The notes: generated by a model from the sequence alone, not told the origin. DNA of 64,000 bases from Myceligenerans pegani (GCF_014892515.1 NZ_JADBGR010000109.1:95001-159000), one strand, 5' to 3'. Positions 37,201 through 45,255 are shown, counted from the stretch's first letter. Numbers and translations: made by a program.

Positions 37201-37279
37201 GCTGGCTCCCATCTGCAACAAGTGGCTGGGTTTCCACTCTCACCCGAATCAGGCCCGATTTTCCACGCCAATGGCTGTG

Positions 37280-37295
37280 AAGATCGGCAGATCTT
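37280..37295. promoter_or_regulatory. Inverted repeat in the pckG/regulator divergent promoter
   Basis: AAGATCGGCAGATCTT has perfect 6-bp arms and a 4-bp centre. It is 80 bp upstream of pckG and 79 bp upstream of the RamB-like gene, close to a TACGTATGCT -10 candidate for the latter. It could bind that regulator. Confidence 0.4.
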
Positions 37296-37373
37296 TACGT
37301 ATGCTGAAGCGGCGAGCACCTGTGCGCGTGATCTGGCGCACACACCCTCCCAGTGCGAAGGACGTGAGCAGAC

Positions 37374-38861
37374 GTGACCACCCAGCGGCCGTCGTCGGAC
37401 ACGAACATCACGGCCGGAACGGCGGGCGACGAGCCCGACCTCATCACGCTCGGACGGCGTATCCGGCACGCGCGGACCGGCGCCGGGCTCACGCTCGACC
37501 GGCTCGGCGAGCGGGTGGACGCCGCGCCGAGCCTGCTCAGCCTGATCGAGAACGGGCGCCGGGAGCCGAAGCTCTCGCTGCTCCGCTCGATCGCCGCCGC
37601 GCTCGGCCTGTCCCTGAACGAGCTGCTCGACCCCGAGCCGCCGTCGCGCCGGGCCGCGCTGGAGATCGCACTGGACCGCCACCAGCGCGGACCGCTCTTC
37701 GCCGGGCTCGGGCTGCCGGCCGTCAAGCCGTCGCAGAAGCTGGCGACGCCGGTGCTGGAGCAGCTCGTCGGCCTGCACGACGAGCTGGCCCGGCGGGCCG
37801 AGGAGGCGATCGCGACGCCCGAGGAGGCGCGCCGCGCCAACACGGAGCTGCGGCTGGAGCGTCAGGCACGGGACAACTACTTCCCGCAGTTCGAGCAGCT
37901 CGCCGAGGATCTGGTGCGCGACGCCGGCTACACGGGCGGGGCGCTCACGCACCGTACCGTCGCCGTCCTGGCCGAGCGGCTGGGGTTCACGATCCTGCAC
38001 GTGAACGACCTGCCGCGGTCGGCACGCAGCGTGACCGACCTGCGCAACGGCCGGATCTACCTGCCCCCGGCGTCGGTCCCCGGCGGCCACGGGCTGCGAT
38101 CCCTGGCGCTGCAGGCGATCGCGCACCGGGTCCTGGAGCACGAGCGGCCGCGCTCCTACGCGGAGTTCCTGCGGCAGCGGGTCGAGATCACCTACTTCGC
38201 GGCGGCCTGCCTGGTGCCGCAGTTCGTCGCGGTGCCGTTCCTGGAGGAGCGCAAGCGCGAGCGGGACCTGGCGGTCGAGGACTTCCGGGACGCGTTCGGC
38301 GTCACGCACGAGGCGGCGGCCATGCGGCTGACCAACCTGGCCACGGTGAAGCTCGGCATCCCGCTCCACTTCCTGCGCGTCGGGGACGACGGCGCGCTGT
38401 TCCGCGGCTACGAGAACGACGGTCTGCGCTTCCCCCAGGACCCGACGGGTGCGATCGAGGGGCAGCTCCTCTGCCGCCGCTGGGCCGCGCGCGAGGCGTT
38501 CGACCGCCGCGACGTGGCGACCGAGTACTACCAGTACACGGACACTCCCACCGGGACGTACTGGTGCTCGACGCAGACCGGGTCGGGCGACACGGGGGCG
38601 TTCTCCATCACCGTCGGCGTGCCCTACGCGCACGCGAAGTGGTTCCGCGGGCGGGACACGCGAGTGCGGAAGGTGTCCACGTGCCCGGACCCGGCGTGCT
38701 GCGTGCGCCCGGCGCCGGAGCTCGCCGAGCGCTGGTCCGGCGAGGCGTGGCCGTCGGCGCGGATGCATCAGCAGGTCCTGGCGGCCCTCCCGCGCGGCGC
38801 GTTCCCCGGGGTGGATGATGCCGAGGTGTACGCGTTCCTGGATCGGCACGCGCCGGAGTGA
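37374..38861 (+). CDS. RamB-like XRE-family regulator of acyl/acetate metabolism
   Basis: Transcription factor of 495 aa with the architecture of the short-chain fatty acyl regulator family (RamB; M. tuberculosis Rv0465c type). An XRE helix-turn-helix lies at about 25-85 (LGRRIRHARTGAGLTLDRL, LSLIENGRREPKLSLL). A central IrrE/ImmA-like part (about 180-310) includes AIAHRVLEHERP. The C-terminal domain (320-490) has clustered cysteines in STCPDPACCVRPAPE, probably a metal or ligand site. RamB proteins control acetate, propionate and glyoxylate-cycle genes. Divergence from pckG suggests pckG is one of its targets, which is inference. GTG 37374 follows AAGGA by about 13 nt. Confidence 0.88.
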   Translation: MTTQRPSSDTNITAGTAGDEPDLITLGRRIRHARTGAGLTLDRLGERVDAAPSLLSLIENGRREPKLSLLRSIAAALGLSLNELLDPEPPSRRAALEIALDRHQRGPLFAGLGLPAVKPSQKLATPVLEQLVGLHDELARRAEEAIATPEEARRANTELRLERQARDNYFPQFEQLAEDLVRDAGYTGGALTHRTVAVLAERLGFTILHVNDLPRSARSVTDLRNGRIYLPPASVPGGHGLRSLALQAIAHRVLEHERPRSYAEFLRQRVEITYFAAACLVPQFVAVPFLEERKRERDLAVEDFRDAFGVTHEAAAMRLTNLATVKLGIPLHFLRVGDDGALFRGYENDGLRFPQDPTGAIEGQLLCRRWAAREAFDRRDVATEYYQYTDTPTGTYWCSTQTGSGDTGAFSITVGVPYAHAKWFRGRDTRVRKVSTCPDPACCVRPAPELAERWSGEAWPSARMHQQVLAALPRGAFPGVDDAEVYAFLDRHAPE

Positions 38862-38990
38862 GGGGCGGCGGCCGACGGCGTCGGCGCGACTGGTCGGTCG
38901 GTTCTCGAACGGGCCGATCGTGTCGCGGTTCGGTCGTTCCATGACCGATCGGATACGAGTTCACAGGGGCTACAGGTAGTTTCTGGGGCC

Positions 38991-39743
38991 GTGGCTACGA
39001 ATCTCGCGTGTATCGGACTGGACGTGAAGACCCGGAGCGGTTTCCGGGACCTGGTGCAGGGGGTCCTCCCCGAGGCGAAGGTGATCGCGGAGGAGCGCGA
39101 GGCGACCCTGTACGTCTGGACCGACGCCACGGGTGCGCGGTTGATCATCACGACCGAGGGCGACCTGGTGCGTGCGGTGACGACGTCGTACGCGGGGCCG
39201 CTCGGCGCGCGCCTCGCGGACGTGCGGGCGGCCGACGGCGGCCTCGCCATCGCCGAGATCGTGGACGCCGACGACGACGTCCTCGCCGGTGTGGCCTGCG
39301 AGCTCGAGGAGCTCCAGTTGCTGGGCGACGCCGAGGACGTGCCCGCCGGCGACGCCTGCATCGTGGGACTCGGGCGCTCGGTGGAGGTGTTCGACGGGCC
39401 GGACGAGTTCCTGGCGTCCGACGCCAGCCGGATGACCTTCGCGGGCGAGGAAGCCGCTGACGACGGCGGCGAGCCGATGCGCTTCGAACCGGAGTCGTTC
39501 AGCCCGGACGGTGCGTTCACCATGCAGGTCGACGCCGTGGCGCGCGTGAACGGGACCGTGCTCGACGTGACGCGGCACGAGGTGGAGCGCACCGGTCAGG
39601 CGTTCACGGCGGCCCAGGTCCGCACGGGCGGCTTCGAGGTGACGCTCTGCGTCCCGGCGGGCGAGCCGGACCTGGCCCCGGGGCAGGTGGTCGCGGCCAG
39701 CACCTACCTGGTGGCGTCGATGCCGAGCCTCCTGGCGGCGTGA
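38991..39743 (+). CDS. Hypothetical cytoplasmic protein
   Basis: 250-aa soluble, acidic protein; family not recognised. It has no signal peptide or membrane helix. The N-terminal half (about 1-85) reads as an alpha/beta fold with TLYVWTDATGARLIITTEGDL. The second half looks like a duplicated beta-barrel with MQVDAVARVNGTVLDVTRHEVERTG. Resemblance to glyoxalase-like folds was considered but no metal ligands stand out. GTG 38991 lies 8 nt after TAGTTT (38977-38982), suggesting a leaderless mRNA. Transcription ends at the hairpin at 39779. Confidence 0.7.
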   Translation: MATNLACIGLDVKTRSGFRDLVQGVLPEAKVIAEEREATLYVWTDATGARLIITTEGDLVRAVTTSYAGPLGARLADVRAADGGLAIAEIVDADDDVLAGVACELEELQLLGDAEDVPAGDACIVGLGRSVEVFDGPDEFLASDASRMTFAGEEAADDGGEPMRFEPESFSPDGAFTMQVDAVARVNGTVLDVTRHEVERTGQAFTAAQVRTGGFEVTLCVPAGEPDLAPGQVVAASTYLVASMPSLLAA

Positions 39744-39778
39744 TCCGGGGGAGGGACCGGTCGGCGGCGTCAGAGGTG

Positions 39779-39814
39779 CCGAGGCGGTAGGTCCCACAGG
39801 ATCTACCGCCTCGG
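39779..39814. terminator. Bidirectional terminator, second copy of the CCGAGGCGGTAG hairpin
   Basis: CCGAGGCGGTAGGTCC (39779-39794) pairs with 39799-39814 with one G-T pair over a 4-nt loop, followed by TTCTTCGG. It is nearly the same sequence as 35112-35146 and also lies between convergent genes. Confidence 0.75.
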
Positions 39815-39896
39815 TTCTTCGGTTCCTGCGTGCCCACCCGCGATGGCGGGAACCTCTCTCATCGCGTTCCCGCCGCCACCCGGCCAGGTAGCGGGC

Positions 39897-40409
39897 TCAG
39901 CTGGTGCACACGCGGTGGACCTCCTTGCCCCGGGTCTTGCCGTTCCAGTAGATGGTGCCGCGCACGTTGATGCACCCGATACCCCTGGCGAGGATGCCGG
40001 CCGACTTGTAGCGGGCCGTGCCGCCGCTCGACGCCATGCCGTACGCCGTGTGCCAGACGATGACCTCGGTGTCTCGGGCCTTGCCCCAGGTCGGCCCCGC
40101 GTGGATGACGCGGGCACACTTCCGCTTCCCGCTCCCCCGGTACACGTTCACCCACCCGACCGTCGTCCTGCCGGCCTTGATCGGCTTGTGCCGGATCCGG
40201 GTTCCAGTACACCGGTCCACCGTGCGAATCGACCAGCCGCCGGCCGCAGCCTGCATGGTGGTTTCCGCGGGAATCGCGTTCGCCACCGTGGCAGGCGCCG
40301 TCGTCGGGGTCGCCGCCACGGCGGTCCCGGTCGCCGGCATCGTGAGCGCGAGCGCCGCGACCATGGCGACGCTCCCCTGGCCCAGGCGCCTGCGCAGTTC
40401 CGTGATCAT
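39897..40409 (-). CDS. Small secreted hypothetical protein
   Basis: 170-aa exported protein. The signal peptide (1-33) has a basic start and an Ala-rich cleavage region. The mature part is very basic, with four Cys (VDRCTGT, KKCARV-like RKCARVI, GIGCINV, HRVCTS) that could form two disulphides. It includes WSIRTVDRCTGTRIRHKPI and ILARGIGCINVRGTIYWNG. It reads like small cell-wall or spore-associated secreted proteins of actinobacteria, but no family is claimed. AAAGGGGAG lies upstream of ATG 40409. It diverges from trmL across 96 bp. Confidence 0.72.
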   Translation of the reverse strand: MITELRRRLGQGSVAMVAALALTMPATGTAVAATPTTAPATVANAIPAETTMQAAAGGWSIRTVDRCTGTRIRHKPIKAGRTTVGWVNVYRGSGKRKCARVIHAGPTWGKARDTEVIVWHTAYGMASSGGTARYKSAGILARGIGCINVRGTIYWNGKTRGKEVHRVCTS

Positions 40410-40505
40410 GCCTCTCCCCTTTCCTCGAGGTGCGCGCCCCGAGCGCGCACCGCCGACGGTAGGAGCGCGAGCCCGGGACCCCTCCCGGCGAGGATCTAGC
40501 TCACC

Positions 40506-41057
40506 GTGACCACCGGCACGAGGGCGGAGCCACCCCCGCCGTCGGACAGCGAGAATGGAGCCGTGCCGCATTCTGCCGACGCCTCGCGCCCCGCGTCCCC
40601 GCTCGCCCACCTCATCTACTTCGAGCCCCGCATCCCGGGGAACACCGGCTCGGCGATCCGGCTCGCCGCGGTCACGGGCGCGCGGCTGCACCTGGTCGAA
40701 CCACTCGGCTTCGACCTGTCCGAGGCGAAGCTGAAGCGGGCGGGACTCGACTACCACGACCTCGCCGTGATGGAGGTGCATCCGTCGTTCGACGCCGCGC
40801 TCGGCGCCCTGCCCGGCTCCCGGGTCTTCGCCTTCACGACGCGCGCCACCACCCGGTACACCGACGTCGAGTACCGCCCGGACGACATCCTCCTGTTCGG
40901 CCCCGAGCCCACCGGCCTGCCGGACGACGTGCTCACGCACCCCCGCGTCACGGATCGGGTCGCGATCCCGATGCTGCCGGGCCGGCGCTCCCTGAACCTG
41001 ACGAACGCGGCGTCGATCGCCGTCTACGAGGCCTGGCGCCAGCGCGACTTCGCGTGA
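40506..41057 (+). CDS. trmL: tRNA (cytidine/uridine-34 2'-O)-methyltransferase
   Basis: SPOUT-class methyltransferase of about 160-183 aa acting on the wobble base of tRNA-Leu. The trefoil-knot family blocks are clear: YFEPRIPGNTGSAIRLAA, LHLVEPLGFDL, LKRAGLDYHDL, LLFGPEPTGLP and the knot IPMLPGRRSLNLTNAASIAVYEAWRQ. The conserved part begins near residue 33, so the true start may be the later GTG 40563. GTG 40506 is kept because GAGGA lies about 11 nt upstream. The stop overlaps an open frame leading to the SGNH gene, but the latter starts 87 bp later with its own ribosome-binding site. Confidence 0.92.
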   Translation: MTTGTRAEPPPPSDSENGAVPHSADASRPASPLAHLIYFEPRIPGNTGSAIRLAAVTGARLHLVEPLGFDLSEAKLKRAGLDYHDLAVMEVHPSFDAALGALPGSRVFAFTTRATTRYTDVEYRPDDILLFGPEPTGLPDDVLTHPRVTDRVAIPMLPGRRSLNLTNAASIAVYEAWRQRDFA

Positions 41058-41143
41058 CCGTCGACCAGACGGCACGATCATTGCCCACGGCTCTCAATTC
41101 CGTTACCTTTCCGGGAAAACGCCTTCCAGGAGGTCGCGACGCA

Positions 41144-41983
41144 ATGGAGCAGAAGACCGAACCGACCCGCCGTGCCGTGCTGACCGGGCTCACCGCCGTG
41201 CCGCTCGCCGCGGTGGCTGGGTCCGCAGCAGCATCCGAGACAGCAGCAGCCGCGAACCGCGGCCCCCGAGCCCGCCGCCACCGCACCATCCACATCGCCG
41301 GCGACTCCACCGCCGCACCCAAGGACGTGGCCAGCGCGCCTGAGGCCGGCTGGGGCATGGCTCTGCCGTACTACCTGGCCGGGCACGTCGCGGTGGCCAA
41401 CCACGCGCGCAACGGCCGCAGCTCGAAGAGCTTCGTCGACGAAGGCCGCCTCGACCGGATCGCCGAGGCGATCGCACCCGGCGACATCCTGCTCACCCAG
41501 TTCTCGCACAACGACGAGAAGATCACGGACCCCGCCCGCGGCACCGATCCCTGGACCACGTACCAGGAGTACCTGACCCGGTACGTCGACGTGGCGCGGA
41601 CCGCCGGTGCCGCGCCGGTGTTCGCGACCAGCGCCGAGCGCCGCCGGTTCGACGACGACGGCAACGCCCGGGAAACCCACGGCGAATACCCGCACGCCAT
41701 GCGAGCGCTGGCGGCGGAACTCGGCGTTCCCCTGATCGACGTCCAACCCCAGACCCTCGCGCTGTGGCAGGAACTCGGCCCGGAAGAGACCAAGAACTAC
41801 TTCCTCTGGACCGACACCGAGCAGGACAACACGCACTTCCAGCCGCGGGGTGCCGCCGCCGTGGCGCTCATGGTCGCGGAGGGCCTGCTCAGCACCTGCC
41901 TCCTGCGCCGCGGTGACGTGCGCCGACTGGACGAGACGCCGTCGGACGACTGGTTCACCTGGCTGCCCGAACGCCCGGACTGA
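41144..41983 (+). CDS. Secreted SGNH hydrolase, rhamnogalacturonan acetylesterase-like (CE12)
   Basis: 279-aa exported esterase. The N-terminus carries a twin-arginine signal (TRRAVLTGL) ending near residue 45. The catalytic Ser is S55 in IAGDSTAAP. Block III is QFSHNDE, and the Asp/His pair is D228 and H231 in DNTHFQPRG; these define the SGNH/CE12 type that deacetylates rhamnogalacturonan in pectin. AGGAGG lies 12 nt before ATG 41144. The longer open frame upstream starts inside trmL and is rejected. Removal of acetyl groups would assist the pectin-acting enzymes encoded elsewhere in the window. Tat export suggests folding before secretion. Confidence 0.88.
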   Translation: MEQKTEPTRRAVLTGLTAVPLAAVAGSAAASETAAAANRGPRARRHRTIHIAGDSTAAPKDVASAPEAGWGMALPYYLAGHVAVANHARNGRSSKSFVDEGRLDRIAEAIAPGDILLTQFSHNDEKITDPARGTDPWTTYQEYLTRYVDVARTAGAAPVFATSAERRRFDDDGNARETHGEYPHAMRALAAELGVPLIDVQPQTLALWQELGPEETKNYFLWTDTEQDNTHFQPRGAAAVALMVAEGLLSTCLLRRGDVRRLDETPSDDWFTWLPERPD

Positions 41984-41990
41984 GCCCGAG

Positions 41991-43205
41991 TCACCCCCTG
42001 CGGCCGGCCCGGGCGGCGAACGCGTCCATCGCGGTCAGCACGGAAACCGCCTGCCATACCTGATGCCGCTTCGCGCTCCGGGCCGGGACCAGGATCTCCA
42101 CCTTTTCGAGGGCATCGATCGCATTGCGCGCGCTGCGGTCCGAGACGTCCAGCGTCGACGCCACGTAGTCGGCGTTCACCACGGGCTGGGCGAAGAGTTC
42201 GTCGACCAGTCGCCATGCGGCGGAATCGGAGCGCACGGCGAGTTGCGACCGCCACGCCTCACGGATGTCCAGGATGTCCTGGGACAGCTTTCTCCCGTTC
42301 GCCGTCGCGGCGAGGGCCGCGTCGGCGACCTGTCGAACGATGGGGTCGAGGTCGCCCGTGCGGTACGCGGTGAGCGCGTCGAAGTACCGATCGGGGTCAC
42401 GGAGCAGCCCCGCGGAGACGGGCACCGTGGCGTGGCGCGTCAGCCCGCGACCACGCAGAACCGTGTGAAGGACGACGCGACCGGTTCGGCCGTTGCCGTC
42501 CGTGAACGGATGGATGGTCTCGAACTGCGCGTGCACCAGGGCGGCATGCACGAGCGGCGCCAGGTCACGGCGTCGTGCGGCGAACCGCACGAGGTCGTCG
42601 AGCGCTGCCTCGATGTGGTCGTGGTGCGGGGGCACGAAGTCGGCGTCGTGCGGGCTGATCGGCGAACTGCCGATCCATACCTGCTCTTGCCGGAGCCTTC
42701 CGGCGACATCGGGTTCGGACTCCCCCAGCAGCGTCCGGTGCACGGCAAGAATCTGCGCCACCGTGACCTCGTCACCGAGGAGCAACGCCTCGCTCATGGC
42801 TCTGACGTTCGCGGCCACGAGCTCGGCGTTCTGCTTCGCGCCGACGCCGAGGCTTGCCATCGCAAGGTTGCGAGCGTTCGCTGTGAGGTGCTCGATCTGC
42901 GAGCTCGACGCCGACTCCGTCCGGAGCAGCACAGCCGGCATCGTCACAGGCAGTTCCGCGATCTCCGTATCGAACCGCGCGACGTCCGACGCCACATCGT
43001 CGACCAGGGTGAGCAGGTCGCGCGAGATGTCGACCGGGCTGTCCGCGATCGGCGACAGGCGAGCGGCACGATAGGGGCGCGACAGCCGGTGTCGCTGCCA
43101 GACGTCGAGGCGCGCGTCGTCCGCAGGCGCGGTCCACTCGCGTTCCTCGTAGTCGATCGCGGGCCAGGCCGACGTAGCCATCTGCTCCATAGCCTTCAAC
43201 ACCAC
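41991..43205 (-). CDS. Fic-family AMP-transferase-like protein with winged-helix C-terminus
   Basis: 404-aa protein with a central Fic domain (about 120-290). The catalytic HPFTDGNGRTGR (H232) is intact, so transfer of AMP or another nucleotide moiety to a target hydroxyl is possible. ESASSSQIE near residue 100 resembles the autoinhibitory (S/T)xxxE helix with a preceding Fic_N domain. The C-terminus (about 330-385; STLDVSDRSARNAIDALEKVEIL) is a winged helix that could bind DNA, perhaps the six-copy repeat immediately upstream. Start is uncertain: GTG 43205, GTG 43202 (AAGGAG at 5 nt) or ATG 43190. The stop lies 7 bp from the convergent SGNH gene. Confidence 0.9.
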   Translation of the reverse strand: MVLKAMEQMATSAWPAIDYEEREWTAPADDARLDVWQRHRLSRPYRAARLSPIADSPVDISRDLLTLVDDVASDVARFDTEIAELPVTMPAVLLRTESASSSQIEHLTANARNLAMASLGVGAKQNAELVAANVRAMSEALLLGDEVTVAQILAVHRTLLGESEPDVAGRLRQEQVWIGSSPISPHDADFVPPHHDHIEAALDDLVRFAARRRDLAPLVHAALVHAQFETIHPFTDGNGRTGRVVLHTVLRGRGLTRHATVPVSAGLLRDPDRYFDALTAYRTGDLDPIVRQVADAALAATANGRKLSQDILDIREAWRSQLAVRSDSAAWRLVDELFAQPVVNADYVASTLDVSDRSARNAIDALEKVEILVPARSAKRHQVWQAVSVLTAMDAFAARAGRRG

Positions 43206-43305
43206 CTCTCCTTGTTGAAGGCTAGCATCGTAGCCTTCAACAAGGGCGGATCTTGTTGAAGGCTAGCGCCCTAGCCTTCAACAACGGCCGTTGTCGTTGA
43301 AGGCT
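43190..43305. repeat. Six alternating copies of TAGCCTTCAACAA before the fic gene
   Basis: Copies occur at 43190-43201, 43212-43224 (inverted), 43231-43243, 43253-43265 (inverted), 43272-43284 and 43296-43305 (inverted, truncated to GTTGAAGGCT). Orientation alternates and centres lie about 19-22 bp apart, near two turns of DNA. The array spans the fic promoter and its first codons and stops before the divergent DUF808 transcription unit. An operator array or a mobile miniature repeat are the main readings. Confidence 0.9.
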
Positions 43306-43349
43306 CGGGTTTCCGGGATCCGGGCTGGCGTTTCCCGTAGGCTGCCGCC

Positions 43350-43397
43350 ATGCACGTTGCGCACACCGCCCCCCGTTCATCGGAGACGAGCCGATGA
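43350..43397 (+). CDS. Possible 15-aa leader peptide coupled to DUF808 gene
   Basis: ATG 43350 lies 6 nt after TAGGCT (43338-43343), the spacing of leaderless starts in this window. The frame encodes MHVAHTAPRSSETSR and its TGA overlaps the DUF808 ATG as ATGA. The DUF808 ribosome-binding site GGAG lies within it. Translation of the leader could therefore control the gene behind it. There is no direct evidence of expression. Confidence 0.35.
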   Translation: MHVAHTAPRSSETSR

Positions 43398-44368
43398 GCG
43401 CCGGCCTTCTCGGGCTGCTGGACGACGTCGCGGCGCTCGCCCGCCTCGCCGCCGCGTCCATCGACGACGTCGGCGCCGCCGCCGGCAGGGCCACCGCCAA
43501 GGCCGCGGGCGTCGTGATCGACGACACGGCCGTGACGCCGCAGTACGTGCACGGTGTCACCGCCGCGCGCGAGCTCCCGATCGTCAAGAAGATCGCCTGG
43601 GGGTCGATCCGCAACAAGCTGCTGATCATCCTGCCGATCGCGTTGATCCTGTCGGTGTGGGCGCCCTGGGCGCTCACGCCGATCCTCATGATCGGCGGCA
43701 CGTATCTCGCGTTCGAGGGCACGCACAAGATCCTCGGCTGGTTCCACAAGCACGAGGACCACGAGGTGCCGGCCGTCGTCAAGGGCGAGCAGTCCGAGAA
43801 GGCGGTGATCTCGGGTGCCATCCGCACCGACCTGATCCTCTCGGCCGAGATCATGGTGATCGCCCTCAACGAGGTCGCGGACTCGTCCTTCTGGTTCCGG
43901 CTCGGCGCCCTGATCGTCGTGGCGCTCATCATCACCGTCGTCGTCTACGGCGTGGTCGGGCTCATCGTGAAGATGGATGACGTCGGACTCCTCATGACGC
44001 AGCGCGAGTCCCCCACCAGCCGGCGGGTCGGCCGTGCGCTGGTGGAGGGGATGCCGAAGCTGCTCAGCGCCATCTCCGTGATCGGCACGATCGCGATGCT
44101 CTGGGTCGGCGGGCACATCCTGCTCGTGGGTCTCGACGAGCTCGGCTGGCACGCGCTGTACGGCTGGGTGCACGGCATCGAGGAGGCCGTCCACCACGCC
44201 GTTCCGGTCGCCGGCGCGGCCCTCGCATGGCTGTTCAACACGCTCTGCTCGGCCGTCCTGGGCCTGGTGGTGGGCGGCGCCGTCGTCGGGGTCATGCACC
44301 TCCTGCCGCGCCGCAAGCCGGCGGAGCCGGGGGAGACGTCGGATCCCGCGCCTGCCGAGCAGGCGTAG
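43394..44368 (+). CDS. DUF808 family membrane protein (YedI-like)
   Basis: 324-aa integral membrane protein. The N-terminal block GLLGLLDDVAALARLAAASIDDVGAAAGRA and the following GVVIDDTAVTPQYV are the family signature. Five to six hydrophobic segments follow (about 70-110, 150-205, 225-255, 275-305), with the conserved FEGTHKILGWFHK loop between. The biochemical function of the family is unknown. GGAG lies 8 nt before ATG 43394, inside the candidate leader peptide. It is divergent from fic across the repeat array. The tail is Pro/Glu-rich. Confidence 0.92.
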   Translation: MSAGLLGLLDDVAALARLAAASIDDVGAAAGRATAKAAGVVIDDTAVTPQYVHGVTAARELPIVKKIAWGSIRNKLLIILPIALILSVWAPWALTPILMIGGTYLAFEGTHKILGWFHKHEDHEVPAVVKGEQSEKAVISGAIRTDLILSAEIMVIALNEVADSSFWFRLGALIVVALIITVVVYGVVGLIVKMDDVGLLMTQRESPTSRRVGRALVEGMPKLLSAISVIGTIAMLWVGGHILLVGLDELGWHALYGWVHGIEEAVHHAVPVAGAALAWLFNTLCSAVLGLVVGGAVVGVMHLLPRRKPAEPGETSDPAPAEQA

Positions 44369-44410
44369 GCTCACCCGGACCTCGGAATCCACGCCGCCGG
44401 CGACGCCGGT

Positions 44411-44443
44411 CCGATGCCGAGCGGTCAGCCCGATGCCGAGCGG
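44411..44443. repeat. 14-bp direct repeat downstream of DUF808 gene
   Basis: CCGATGCCGAGCGG occurs at 44411-44424 and again at 44430-44443. It lies between convergent genes, followed by GC-rich partial inverted repeats, and has no evident function. Confidence 0.5.
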
Positions 44444-44539
44444 CCGGTCGCCCGGGCGGCCGACCATCCGGCAAGCAACCGACCTGCACCCGCGACGGAC
44501 CGACCGCAGGCCAGTACCTGCGACACGCACCTGCCGCGG

Positions 44540-45217
44540 TCAGCGCACGACGAGGCGGCGGCCCGGGGCCAGGTCGTAGGTGCCCGGCGTCGCGCCCGTG
44601 GCGGTCACCGTGATGGGCGGCTCCGCGACGACGCGGTTCTCCGTGGGGAACCAGGTGCGGCCGGGCGCGACCAGCACCAGCATCCCGTGGAGATCGCCGA
44701 CGGTCGTGAACGTCGGCGAGCCGTCGTCGGCGTGCACGTAGCGCCTGATCCCGGCCTCCGCGCCGAGCCGGTCGGCCACGGCGACGACGTCGGGCACGGC
44801 GATCCCGACCTCGCTGACGCCGAGGAGGCTGCGCGGGCCGAACGGGCCGTCCGCCGCATTGCCCAGGTCCCGGCGCGCGATGACCTCGAGCACCGACCGG
44901 TCCGGGCCGTGGAAGTAGACGGAGCGGGCGTTCCAGGAACTCTGCGCCTCGTGCTCGCCGCTCAGGAGCGCGACCCGCTGGGCGAGCCAGTCGTGGGCCG
45001 CGGTCACCTGGTTCGCCGGGATCAGGAACGCGTAGTGCTGGTCGCCCGGGGCGGTGTCGTCCTGCCGGAGGACGAGCATGGTGTCGCCGAGTGCGACCTC
45101 CGCCCGCTCGCCGTCGGCCGTCGTACGCCTGGCGACGGACAGCCCGAGGACGCCCTCGTAGTACTCGGCGGTCTCGACGACGGACCGGGTCACTGTCTCC
45201 ACACGTGTGATCTGCAT
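44540..45217 (-). CDS. VOC-family (glyoxalase/dioxygenase fold) protein
   Basis: 225-aa protein of two vicinal-oxygen-chelate modules (about 1-115 and 115-215). Module 1 has VVETAEYYEGVLGLSV and VYFHGPDRSVLEVIAR; module 2 has VSEVGIAVPDVVAVADRLGAEAG and VGDLHGMLVLVAPGRTWFP. Possible metal ligands include the His in DQHYAFLIP and the Glu in LEVIAR. The substrate is unknown: ring-cleavage dioxygenases, glyoxalases and drug-binding proteins share this fold. ATG 45217 is chosen over GTG 45223 because a -10 TTTCAT ends 7 nt upstream, giving a leaderless mRNA. A SoxR-like palindrome lies between -35 and -10, suggesting induction by redox-active compounds. Confidence 0.85.
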   Translation of the reverse strand: MQITRVETVTRSVVETAEYYEGVLGLSVARRTTADGERAEVALGDTMLVLRQDDTAPGDQHYAFLIPANQVTAAHDWLAQRVALLSGEHEAQSSWNARSVYFHGPDRSVLEVIARRDLGNAADGPFGPRSLLGVSEVGIAVPDVVAVADRLGAEAGIRRYVHADDGSPTFTTVGDLHGMLVLVAPGRTWFPTENRVVAEPPITVTATGATPGTYDLAPGRRLVVR

Positions 45218-45224
45218 GGGCACG

Positions 45225-45255
45225 ATGAAACAACCTCAACATCACTTGAGGTCAA
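45225..45255 (-). promoter_or_regulatory. MerR/SoxR-type promoter with SoxR-like box
   Basis: The minus strand reads CCTCAAGTGATGTTGAGG (45251-45234), 15 of 18 bases of the SoxR consensus CCTCAAGTTAACTTGAGG. It lies between TTGACC (-35, 45255-45250) and TTTCAT (-10, 45230-45225), with the long 19-bp spacer typical of MerR-family activation. Confidence 0.6.

Noticed and set aside
43190-43305. CRISPR-like array
   Set aside because: Copies alternate in orientation, are only 10-13 bp, spacers are 6-10 bp, and no cas gene is nearby.
41991-44368. Toxin-antitoxin pair formed by the Fic protein and its divergent neighbour
   Set aside because: The neighbour is a DUF808 membrane protein, not a FicA-type antitoxin, and it is divergently transcribed. 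The Fic protein appears to carry its own inhibitory helix.
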